Assembly (NCBI GenBank): GCA_031267485.1
Contig: JAIRYY010000159.1
Coordinates: forward strand, 1 to 14,685
Direction of reading: 5' to 3'
Length of the DNA: 14,685 bases
From: Tannerella sp.
Lineage (GTDB): Bacteria; Bacteroidota; Bacteroidia; Bacteroidales; Tannerellaceae
This document shows positions 1 through 6,472 of this stretch, in pieces. A program made the position numbers and the translations under genes. Each line of letters begins with the position of its first letter. Position 1 is the first letter of the stretch. Below the pieces are notes generated by a model. That model did no database searches, was not told the origin of the DNA, and worked only from the letters and a program-made list of their open reading frames with translations.

Positions 1-71
1 GTTTGTTCCCGGAAATGACTCAAAATGTAAATGGCCGCATGACAATGTCCCGGTTTTTCAGGAAAATTGAT

Positions 72-79
72 TACTTTTG
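72..79 (+). promoter_or_regulatory. Bacteroidota-type -7 promoter box for the M3 peptidase gene
   Basis: TACTTTTG matches the Bacteroidota -7 consensus TAnnTTTG exactly. A -33 TTTG is not clear: there is only a T-run at 53-57, closer than the usual 19-21 nt. Transcription would start near 86, leaving about 25 nt before the ATG at 111. This argues against the in-frame TTG at 96, which would sit only about 10 nt from the start site. Confidence 0.5.
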
Positions 80-110
80 CCGCCGAAAATATTGATTGAA
101 ACATTTTATC

Positions 111-2174
111 ATGATGAAAAGGAATAATCCGTTTTTCGGCGAATATGCGACGCTGCATGGGGCGACGCCGTTTTGCGAAATCGGAAGCGAACATTATCTG
201 CCGGCTTTCCGCGAGGGTATCAGGCAGTTACGGGAGGAAGTTGACGGGATTGCGGGTAATCCCTGTGTGCCGACGTTTGAGAATACCGTTGTCGCGCTTG
301 AGCGGAGCGGCGAACGGCTCCGGAGAGTGTCCGACGCTTTTTTCGGCATTTACAGCGCCATGTCGGACGGGGAAATGATGGAAATAGCCCGGACGGTGAC
401 GCCGGAGTTGTCCGAATCGTCGCATTACATATTCCTGAACACGCCTCTTTTCCGGCGGGTGGACGAAATCTACCGGAAGCGGGCGTCGCTGAATCTGTCC
501 GTCGAGGACTGCCGGCTGCTCGAAAACATGTACAGCCATTTCGTTGACAGCGGCGCCGGTCTTGGCGACGGAGAGCGGGAGGCGTACCGGAACTTGAGTA
601 CGGAGCTGGCCGTTTTGTCGGTCGACTTTGACCGGAACGTGCTAAACGACGAGAACGCTTTTGAGTTGTTCCTTACCGACCGGAACGACCTGCAGGGGCT
701 TCCCGCCGACGTCCGCAAGGCTGCTGCCGACGCTGCCGGGGAAAAAGGACGGAAAGGGTGGCTTTTCACGCTTTCGGAGCCGAGCTATGTCCCGTTCATG
801 CGCTATGCCGGCAACCGCGAGTTGCGCCGGAAGTTATACATGGCCAAAATGGCGGTTGGGACGGACAACCGGGATATCGTTAAAAAAATCGTGAACAACC
901 GCCTCGAAATAGCGCGTCTTCTGGGGTATGGCGATTATGCGTCCTACGTTTTGAAGAATAAAATGGCAAGGAACGGGCGGCAGGTATACAACCTTCTCCG
1001 TCAGCTGCTGAAGAATTATAAGCCCTTGGCCGTAAGCGAATGTCAGACCCTGAACAGGTTTGCCGCCGGGATGGAAAGCGATGAAGATTTTATGGTCATG
1101 CCGTGGGACTGGAATTATTATGCGGAGAAACTGAAAATGCGGTGTTTCAGGGTCGACGACGAGACGACCCGCCCGTATTTCGAGCTTGAAGCCGTGAGGG
1201 ATGGCGTTTTCGGGCTTGCCGGGGAGCTGTACGGGCTGACGTTCCGCAGAAACGCCGCGATACCCGTTTACCACGAGGATGTCACGGCCTGTGAAGTTAT
1301 CGATTCGGACGGTAGCCTGCAGGGTCTCCTGTATCTCGATTTTTTCTCGCGCGAGACGAAGCAGCCGGGCGCCTGGATGAGCAGTCTGAAAGGGCAGTAC
1401 AGGGATGGCGATGGCCATGACCACCGTCCGCACGTGCTGATATCCATGAATTTCATGCGTCCGACAAAAGAACGCCCGTCGCTGCTGTCGTACAGCGAGG
1501 TGAAAACCCTGCTGCACGAGTTCGGTCACGCCCTCCACGGACTGTTGAGCGCGTGCTGTTACGAAAGCATGTCCGGCACAAACGTGAAGCATGATTTCGT
1601 GGAACTCCCGTCGCAGATAATGGAAAACTGGCTCGACGAAACCGCATTCCTGAATCGCATAGGCCTGCATTACAAAACCGGGAAGAAAATCCCCGCGCGA
1701 CTGGTGAAAAACATCATCGCCGCGTCGAATTTCAACGCCGGATATGCCTGCTGCCGTCAGATTGGGTTTGGTCTGCTGGACATGGCGTGGCATACGCTTG
1801 GCGTCCCGTTCCACGGCGACATCGAACGTTTCGAGAGAAAAGTCCGGAGAAAGGCGGCCATACTCCCCGAAGCCGGGCAGACCGTCATTAGCTGTCATTT
1901 CGGACACATTTTTTCGGGAGGCTATGCCGCCGGATATTATGGTTACAAATGGGCGGAAGTTCTGGATGCGGATGCGTTTTCCGTTTTCAGGGAAAAGGGC
2001 ATTTTCGACAAAAAAACGGCGCAGTCGTTCCGCGACAACATCCTCAGCCAGGGCGACAGTGAAGACCCCAATGTCCTGTATGTCAGATTTCGCGGCCGCA
2101 AGCCGTCGATAAAAGCGCTTCTCCGGCGCAATGGGATTCCGTGGATTTGCAGGAAAAATCGGCGTGTGAAATAA
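111..2174 (+). CDS. dcp: M3-family zinc oligopeptidase / peptidyl-dipeptidase (Dcp-like)
   Basis: This is a cytoplasmic zinc metallopeptidase that cleaves short peptides, either dipeptides from the C-terminus (Dcp) or internal bonds (oligopeptidase A type). The HEFGHALHG motif gives zinc ligands His469 and His473, counting from the ATG at 111. A third ligand, Glu498, lies 25 residues after the second His in ELPSQIMENW, the same spacing as in E. coli Dcp. The C-terminal SGGYAAGYYGYKWAEVLDADAF region carries the family's substrate-side tyrosines. Length is 687 aa, close to E. coli Dcp (681). No signal peptide or membrane segment is seen. An in-frame TTG at 96 would add five residues; ATG at 111 or 114 is preferred because the family N-terminus is typically M-x-NPFF. 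It is transcribed alone from the box at 72. Dcp versus OpdA specificity cannot be settled from motifs alone. Confidence 0.93.
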   Translation: MMKRNNPFFGEYATLHGATPFCEIGSEHYLPAFREGIRQLREEVDGIAGNPCVPTFENTVVALERSGERLRRVSDAFFGIYSAMSDGEMMEIARTVTPELSESSHYIFLNTPLFRRVDEIYRKRASLNLSVEDCRLLENMYSHFVDSGAGLGDGEREAYRNLSTELAVLSVDFDRNVLNDENAFELFLTDRNDLQGLPADVRKAAADAAGEKGRKGWLFTLSEPSYVPFMRYAGNRELRRKLYMAKMAVGTDNRDIVKKIVNNRLEIARLLGYGDYASYVLKNKMARNGRQVYNLLRQLLKNYKPLAVSECQTLNRFAAGMESDEDFMVMPWDWNYYAEKLKMRCFRVDDETTRPYFELEAVRDGVFGLAGELYGLTFRRNAAIPVYHEDVTACEVIDSDGSLQGLLYLDFFSRETKQPGAWMSSLKGQYRDGDGHDHRPHVLISMNFMRPTKERPSLLSYSEVKTLLHEFGHALHGLLSACCYESMSGTNVKHDFVELPSQIMENWLDETAFLNRIGLHYKTGKKIPARLVKNIIAASNFNAGYACCRQIGFGLLDMAWHTLGVPFHGDIERFERKVRRKAAILPEAGQTVISCHFGHIFSGGYAAGYYGYKWAEVLDADAFSVFREKGIFDKKTAQSFRDNILSQGDSEDPNVLYVRFRGRKPSIKALLRRNGIPWICRKNRRVK

Positions 2175-2178
2175 AAAA

Positions 2179-2199
2179 ACAGGTGATTTTCATGCCTGT
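2179..2199. terminator. weak, possibly bidirectional hairpin after the peptidase gene
   Basis: ACAGG pairs with CCTGT, and TGA/TCA can extend the stem inside with a 2-nt bulge. It begins 5 nt after the peptidase stop codon. On the plus strand the tail is only AT-rich. On the minus strand it is followed by a 7-T tract, so it looks better as a minus-strand terminator, although no minus-strand gene to its right clearly needs one. Confidence 0.35.
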
Positions 2200-2374
2200 A
2201 ATTAAAATTATTGTTGTAATTTTGTGCGGGAATTTTAAAAGATAAATTTATGATATAAGCGAAAAAAACAGGGGCGGAATTTTTTTTTTTGAGACAGTCC
2301 CTGCAAACAGGACATATAAAATAGCGATTACAGCTGTTCTTGAGTATCACTTTTCCACAATTTGATTCATTTTC

Positions 2375-2461
2375 ATGAGTTATAGAAGCAAGAATAGGTT
2401 AGTAAGCGTCGTATATTACGGCGTGGAACGACTTGTAGCTTCGATAGGCGTGGAAACCTGA
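2375..2461 (+). CDS. candidate 28-aa small protein or leader peptide
   Basis: ATG to TGA gives 28 residues: a basic N-terminus (R4, K6, R8) and then a hydrophobic/amphipathic stretch (VSVVYYGVERLVASIGV). The stop codon lies inside the 5' half of the terminator hairpin at 2447-2492, so translation and terminator folding would interfere with each other. No clear ribosome-binding site is seen, though such sites are often absent in Bacteroidota. It matches no family I know. It could be a real small protein, an attenuator leader peptide, or a chance ORF of a length common by chance. Confidence 0.3.
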   Translation: MSYRSKNRLVSVVYYGVERLVASIGVET

Positions 2462-2492
2462 TACTCGTACAGGTTGTTTCCACGCTATTTTT
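2447..2492 (+). terminator. strong intrinsic terminator upstream of the hypothetical gene
   Basis: GCGTGGAAAC (2448-2457) pairs perfectly with GTTTCCACGC (2476-2485). CTG/CAG extends the stem inside (2458-2460 with 2470-2472) next to a 3-nt bulge, and the loop is about 9 nt. TATTTTT follows directly. The asymmetric T tract points to plus-strand termination. It lies 115 nt before the start codon at 2607, so it either ends a short transcript or attenuates transcription into that gene. Confidence 0.72.
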
Positions 2493-2606
2493 ATGTCCGG
2501 ACGGGAAAGATAAAAAAAAGGGAGGTAAAGCTGAAAATCCAGTAAAGAGTAGGCGGTATTTAATCTGAAATATTCCGTAGAAGGACGGAAGTAAAGCAAA
2601 AATGTT

Positions 2607-3140
2607 ATGTTGGTGGAACAATTGTATCAGTGGTTGTACATGCAAAACATGCAGGGTCGGCAATTGAGGAATCAATCCCTGCAAATGTACGCGAGTGCAC
2701 TGTCGGAACGCGACATGGCGGAGTTCGGACGGTTGAAGAATGTGAAAATGGACGCATCGAGGTCATGCGCCTTTAAGGATTGGGAGAGCGGGAAATACGG
2801 AGCCGTCCTCTTTTTCAGCGGCGATGTCGGCACGAATAACTTTGGCCTGTCGACGCCGGTGAAAGTGAAATACTTTTATCTTGACGATGACGGAAGTGTC
2901 GATATTACCCCGGAATGTACTTACGTGTGCGACAGGATTCTTGTCCCGCCCCTGTTCGACAGGCATGCTGGCCTGTTCGTCGGGAGCAGAAATTCATCCG
3001 GTTACATTTCGCACGGCTCTTTCCTGATAAGCGCGGACGGCGATTACGGTAAAGTTGAAAATTTCGACATGTATATGAATGAACTTCAGGCCTATAACGA
3101 CGCCCTGGCGCAAGTGCGTCAAAGCATGAATGTCGACTGA
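2607..3140 (+). CDS. hypothetical protein, 177 aa
   Basis: I do not recognise this protein. It has no signal peptide, lipobox or membrane segment and is probably cytoplasmic. The first 45 or so residues are rich in Gln, Leu and Met and look helical (YQWLYMQNMQGRQLRNQSL). The middle, around residues 60-140, looks like a beta-rich globular domain with many Gly, Asp and aromatic residues (GAVLFFSGDVG, KYFYLDDDGSVDI, GLFVGSRNSSGYISHG). The C-terminus returns to a helix (MNELQAYNDALAQVRQ). A stop codon at 2592-2594 in this frame blocks any upstream extension, so ATG 2607 is the natural start. It stands alone on its strand with a terminator upstream. Codon use and base composition resemble the neighbours, so it is likely a real gene. 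Confidence 0.7.
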   Translation: MLVEQLYQWLYMQNMQGRQLRNQSLQMYASALSERDMAEFGRLKNVKMDASRSCAFKDWESGKYGAVLFFSGDVGTNNFGLSTPVKVKYFYLDDDGSVDITPECTYVCDRILVPPLFDRHAGLFVGSRNSSGYISHGSFLISADGDYGKVENFDMYMNELQAYNDALAQVRQSMNVD

Positions 3141-3226
3141 CTGTGTTTCGGGAAATTTTAATAATGGCCATATGACAATTATACATTTTTAACCCGAGGC
3201 GCCGCCTGCGTTTATATGCGTATGGC

Positions 3227-3234
3227 TATCTTTG
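3227..3234 (+). promoter_or_regulatory. Bacteroidota-type -7 promoter box for the lipoprotein gene
   Basis: TATCTTTG fits TAnnTTTG exactly and is followed by GCA, as in many Bacteroidota promoters. The start site would be near 3241, giving a leader of about 34 nt to the ATG at 3275. The -33 element is weak: no TTTG stands at the expected spacing. Confidence 0.6.
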
Positions 3235-3274
3235 CAGCTAAAATACGGAATATAAAACTAAAAAATCAAAATGT

Positions 3275-4099
3275 ATGAAAACAATTACACTACCATTCAT
3301 GTTTACCTTGCTGTGCGTCGTCGGCATTGTCTCATGCGGCGACGGTGACAGCGACCTGCAGCTCACGGGAGAAAGCGGGCGACCCAGCAAAATCACTGTC
3401 CATAACGGCTGGGGCGGTGACATGCTATTTTATTACCGGGACGGCAAACTTTCCGAAGTGAAAGAAAAGAAAGGCGCTATCCGGCGTTTCAGCTATGAAG
3501 ATAATGAACTGGCATCCATTGGCCTTTCCCCCGAAGACAAAACGGTCGCCGACGGGAGCGGATGGATGGGTTTCAGACGGGAAGACCGCAGAATTATTGT
3601 CGAAGCCTCCTACGAACCGGGTTTCGCTCTGATACGGACGGAGTTGGAATTGGATGAGCATGACATTCCCGTAAGAATAACGGACGCGGGAACCTATTCC
3701 CGTACCGGAGAGAACGGAGAACTCACCCTGATTCGCGAAGGGCAGTCTTATGCGGAACTGACTTACGATTCCGCGACGGGACAGCTTGTGAAACAGGTCG
3801 TTTACGACAGGGCTACCTCCGAAAAAACAGCCTCTTACGATTACGAATATGACGGCAACACAGGCGCCGCGTCAAAAATAAATCTGCCGCTTTGGTATCT
3901 CGCCTACTCGGCATACGGGGACAGGGATTACAGAAGCGCCTACAACCGTCTTTTATTCAATTATTCCGGCAATCTCGTCAGGGAAACGGTCGTCAGCGCG
4001 GAAGAGGACGGCGTTTACAATTACGACTACCGTTACGACAGGGAGAATGTGCCCGTCTCAATGAAAAGCGACATCGTTGATATCACAATTACCTACTGA
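3275..4099 (+). CDS. lipoprotein, 274 aa, YD-rich repetitive beta protein (possibly DUF4595-like)
   Basis: Residues 1-21 form a lipoprotein signal peptide: MKT, a hydrophobic core, then the lipobox IVSC with Cys21 as the lipidated residue. The residues after it, GDGDSD, are acidic; in Bacteroidota an acidic tract right after the cysteine can act as a surface-export signal, so display on the cell surface is possible. The mature part repeats short strands of the type (F/Y)-Y-x-(D/E)-G-x-L and Y-x-Y-(D/E), such as FYYRDGKLSEV, YDYEYDGNTG and YDYRYDRENVP. This recalls Bacteroidota lipoproteins annotated as DUF4595 or YD-repeat-like; the assignment is from memory and tentative. No catalytic motif is seen. 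ATG 3275 is chosen over an ATG at 3271 in another frame. It ends 20 nt before the convergent NIPSNAP gene. Confidence 0.75.
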   Translation: MKTITLPFMFTLLCVVGIVSCGDGDSDLQLTGESGRPSKITVHNGWGGDMLFYYRDGKLSEVKEKKGAIRRFSYEDNELASIGLSPEDKTVADGSGWMGFRREDRRIIVEASYEPGFALIRTELELDEHDIPVRITDAGTYSRTGENGELTLIREGQSYAELTYDSATGQLVKQVVYDRATSEKTASYDYEYDGNTGAASKINLPLWYLAYSAYGDRDYRSAYNRLLFNYSGNLVRETVVSAEEDGVYNYDYRYDRENVPVSMKSDIVDITITY

Positions 4100-4119
4100 A
4101 AGCGCCGGATGAACAGAAT

Positions 4120-4902
4120 CTACAGCTGCGAATAGGGCATGGGCGACAGGAAGATGCTTTGATTGCGGGTTGCCGTGTGCGCATATTCGGGCAGCGCGGA
4201 CATCCGTTTCCAGTCCGGATGATTCCTGAACTGTTCCCATGCTTCGCCGCGCGTTTCCTCGTCTTTGTACCATGTGAGGTAGAGTAGGGCGGGCATGTTC
4301 GGGCCGGACAGGATTTCCCCGTAAAGGACGGAATTGATGGCTACCTTGTCGAACAGGTCGATTTCTTCGCTGTTGAACATTCTGACCTTTCGCCGGTTGG
4401 CTTCTTCGTTAGGGCTGTGGTAGATGCGTATTTCGAACAGTCCCCGCGACGGGTCCGGTTTGCGGTGAACCGGTATTTTGTCGAACGCTTCGCTCAGGTA
4501 TGATTCGAATGCGGAATAGACGGGCGAGGGCGCTGTTGCGTCATAAAAGGCCTGCGCTTTCCGGCGAAATTCGCTGTCGTCCCAGATGGTCTTTTTTATC
4601 TGGAGGTACGTGTCGATATCCGGATAGATGAATAAGGTATGCCGCTGTTCTTTTTCGCCCTCTTTCACTTTGTACAGCCGGAATGCGCCGGTTTTGATTT
4701 TCTTGCGGTTGTACGCCGGGAACAGTACGTCTTTAAAGAAAGCATCCAGCGAGTCTCCGTCGCCGGTAAGCGTGTATATGCGCCATTCGTAAATCTCTTT
4801 TGCGCCGGAGGATGGTATAAGGCTTTTCAGAGGTGAAGCCGCACCTATTGCAGGGACAACGGATAACGCGCCTGCCATTTTCATAAAATTTCGCCGTTTC
4901 AT
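4120..4902 (-). CDS. NIPSNAP-domain protein with twin-arginine-type signal peptide
   Basis: The 260-aa product begins MKRRNFMK, close to the Tat consensus (S/T)RRxFLK. A hydrophobic stretch follows, with a likely cleavage after AIGA near residue 21, so export as a folded protein is predicted. Two ferredoxin-like NIPSNAP modules follow. The first opens with IYEWRIYTL (about residues 37-45) and the second with LFEIRIYH (about residues 165-172) and ends in the typical EQFRNHPDWKRM stretch. The biochemical role of bacterial NIPSNAP proteins is not settled; some are dimeric alpha/beta-barrel proteins. It lies 30 nt downstream of the purF-like gene on the same strand and is probably co-transcribed with it. 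It converges with the lipoprotein gene, and no clear terminator is visible in the 20-nt gap. Confidence 0.85.
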   Translation of the reverse strand: MKRRNFMKMAGALSVVPAIGAASPLKSLIPSSGAKEIYEWRIYTLTGDGDSLDAFFKDVLFPAYNRKKIKTGAFRLYKVKEGEKEQRHTLFIYPDIDTYLQIKKTIWDDSEFRRKAQAFYDATAPSPVYSAFESYLSEAFDKIPVHRKPDPSRGLFEIRIYHSPNEEANRRKVRMFNSEEIDLFDKVAINSVLYGEILSGPNMPALLYLTWYKDEETRGEAWEQFRNHPDWKRMSALPEYAHTATRNQSIFLSPMPYSQL

Positions 4903-4932
4903 GTGAATAGGGTATTTATAGTTAATAATATC

Positions 4933-6339
4933 TCAGAAATAGCTGGAATTGTCGTAGCAGTGCGTGCAAACGCTTTCCTTGGGTAATCCGATTGCCTTTA
5001 TCAGGTCTTCCAGCGTGTTAAACCGGAGGGTTGTGATGTTGAGTTTCTTTCGGATGTTTTCGACCAGGCAGTTATACTGTTCCGTGTGGGTCGAGGCGTA
5101 CCGGTCGAGATTTTTTTCGTCATCGCCGTTTTCGAGTTCCTTTATTGTCCGGCGTGCGATAAGTTCCAGCGGCGATTTGGACGCGGAGAACCCGATGAAA
5201 GGGCACGCGAAGAGGATGGGCGGGCAGCAGACGCGCATGTGCGCTTCTTTTGCTCCGAATTTGTACAGGATGTTCACGTTGTCGCGCAGTTGCGTGCCGC
5301 GAACGATGGAATCGTCGCAGAAGATGACGCGTTTGCCCTCCAGCAGCTTTTTGTTGGGGATTAATTTCATTTTTGCGACGAGGTCTCTTATGGACTGGTT
5401 GGCGGGCGTGAAACTGCGTGGCCATGTGGGCGTGTACTTGACAATCGCCCTGCGGTACGGGATACCTTTCCCCTCGGCATAACCGAGCGCCATTCCCACG
5501 CCCGAATCGGGGATGCCGGCAACATAATCGGCTTTGGTTGCGTCGTTTTTGCCCATGTTCAGCCCGCATCCGTAGCGGACAAAATCGACATTTACGTTTT
5601 CGTACGTGGATACCGGATAGCCGTAGTATACCCACAGGAAAGAACATATCTGCATTTTTTTGTTCGGTTTGCGGAGTTGCGTCATCCCGTCGGCCGTCAG
5701 CAGCAGGATTTCTCCCGGCCCCACGTTGTATTCAAACTCGAAGTCAAGGTTGGGAAAACTGGCCGTTTCGCTTGCGGCGGCATACGCACCGTCCTTTTTC
5801 CCTATCAGGACAGGCGTCCGGCCGTATTTGTCGCGTGCGGCGATGATGCCATCCTCCGTTAGAAGCAGCATGGAACATGAGCCTTGTATTTTGTTGTAGA
5901 CATTTTCGATGCCTTCGACGAATGAAGCGCCTTCCGTTATAAGCAGGGCGAGAAGCTCCGTCTGGTTGATACTGCCCGAACTTAATTCGGAAAAATGGAA
6001 TCCCTTTTTCAGCAAATCCCGTTCGAGTTCGTCGATGTTGTTGATTTTCGCAACGGTTACAATCGCGAACTTGCCCAGGCGGGTATGCATGAAAATGGGC
6101 TGCGGGTCGGTGTCGCTTATCACGCCGATACCGGAGTTCCCGTAAAACTTGTCCAGCCCCTTTTCGAACCGGCTTCGAAAATAAGAGTTTTCAATATTGT
6201 GAATCGAACGGTAAAAGATTCCGTCGTGAAATGTCGCGATACCGCCCCGGCGCGTTCCAAGGTGCGAATGATAGTCCGTGCCATAAAATAAATCCGTAAT
6301 ACAGGCTGCTTTGGATATTGTTCCGAAAAATCCTCCCAT
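4933..6339 (-). CDS. PurF-like amidophosphoribosyltransferase paralogue lacking the glutaminase nucleophile
   Basis: True PurF makes phosphoribosylamine from PRPP and glutamine, the first step of purine synthesis. This 468-aa protein has the full two-domain layout. The PRPP loop is intact at about residues 338-350 (VIFCDDSIVRGTQ). Cys232, Cys379, Cys458 and Cys461 fall where the [4Fe-4S] ligands of the Bacillus-type enzyme lie (QICSF, FACPF, VCTHC). The N-terminal Ntn domain starts MGGFFGT, so the catalytic Cys right after Met is Gly. The oxyanion-hole HNGN segment reads roughly TVAK at about 95-98. No alternative Met codon exists in frame just upstream. It therefore cannot hydrolyse glutamine by the known mechanism and may use free ammonia, act on another acceptor, or be regulatory. 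From memory, similar MGGFFGT proteins occur in Bacteroides beside a longer true PurF, so the change is probably lineage-wide. Confidence 0.9.
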   Translation of the reverse strand: MGGFFGTISKAACITDLFYGTDYHSHLGTRRGGIATFHDGIFYRSIHNIENSYFRSRFEKGLDKFYGNSGIGVISDTDPQPIFMHTRLGKFAIVTVAKINNIDELERDLLKKGFHFSELSSGSINQTELLALLITEGASFVEGIENVYNKIQGSCSMLLLTEDGIIAARDKYGRTPVLIGKKDGAYAAASETASFPNLDFEFEYNVGPGEILLLTADGMTQLRKPNKKMQICSFLWVYYGYPVSTYENVNVDFVRYGCGLNMGKNDATKADYVAGIPDSGVGMALGYAEGKGIPYRRAIVKYTPTWPRSFTPANQSIRDLVAKMKLIPNKKLLEGKRVIFCDDSIVRGTQLRDNVNILYKFGAKEAHMRVCCPPILFACPFIGFSASKSPLELIARRTIKELENGDDEKNLDRYASTHTEQYNCLVENIRKKLNITTLRFNTLEDLIKAIGLPKESVCTHCYDNSSYF

Positions 6340-6372
6340 TTGATTCGTCTGCTTTTATATTGATAATGGTCG

Positions 6373-6402
6373 CAAAATTAATCAAAATATCCGTTATGCA
6401 AA
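6373..6402 (-). promoter_or_regulatory. promoter of the purF-like/NIPSNAP operon
   Basis: Read on the minus strand, TTTG (6402-6399) is followed after 18 nt by TAATTTTG (6380-6373). This matches the Bacteroidota -33/-7 pair TTTG and TAnnTTTG with near-standard spacing. The start site would be near 6366, about 27 nt before the ATG. It is the best-matching promoter in the window. Confidence 0.65.
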
Positions 6403-6472
6403 GAAATTCTCCTCTAAACTTGTCCTTAAAATATGAACCCCGGCGCTTACATTATATTATATGTATACGGAT

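Larger units (their letters stand above)
2175..2606. other. 432-nt intergenic region between the peptidase and a hypothetical gene
   Basis: The region is AT-rich at its left side, with an 11-T run at 2280-2290 and a TAATTTTG (-7-like) box at 2217-2224 that lacks a clear -33 partner. It contains a weak hairpin after the peptidase stop, a 28-codon ORF at 2375-2461, a compact hairpin inside that ORF at 2407-2423, a strong terminator at 2447-2492, and a small hairpin at 2573-2590 (TTCCGT/ACGGAA) just before the next start codon. The layout would suit a small RNA or leader region, but I recognise no known RNA family. Confidence 0.6.

Noticed and set aside
96..110. Upstream TTG start for the M3 peptidase
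   Set aside because: It would lie only about 10 nt from the predicted start site. The ATG at 111 or 114 gives the usual M-x-NPFF N-terminus of the family.
834..1907. Long minus-strand ORF (357 aa) antisense to the peptidase
   Set aside because: It lies wholly inside a gene with clear catalytic motifs. Its translation has no recognisable domain and reflects the codon bias of the GC-richer sense gene.
2516..2526. AAAAGGGAGGT, a strong Shine-Dalgarno-like sequence
   Set aside because: No ATG or GTG follows at a usable distance. The only near start (CTG at 2531) reads into a stop after four codons. The next real start is 80 nt away.
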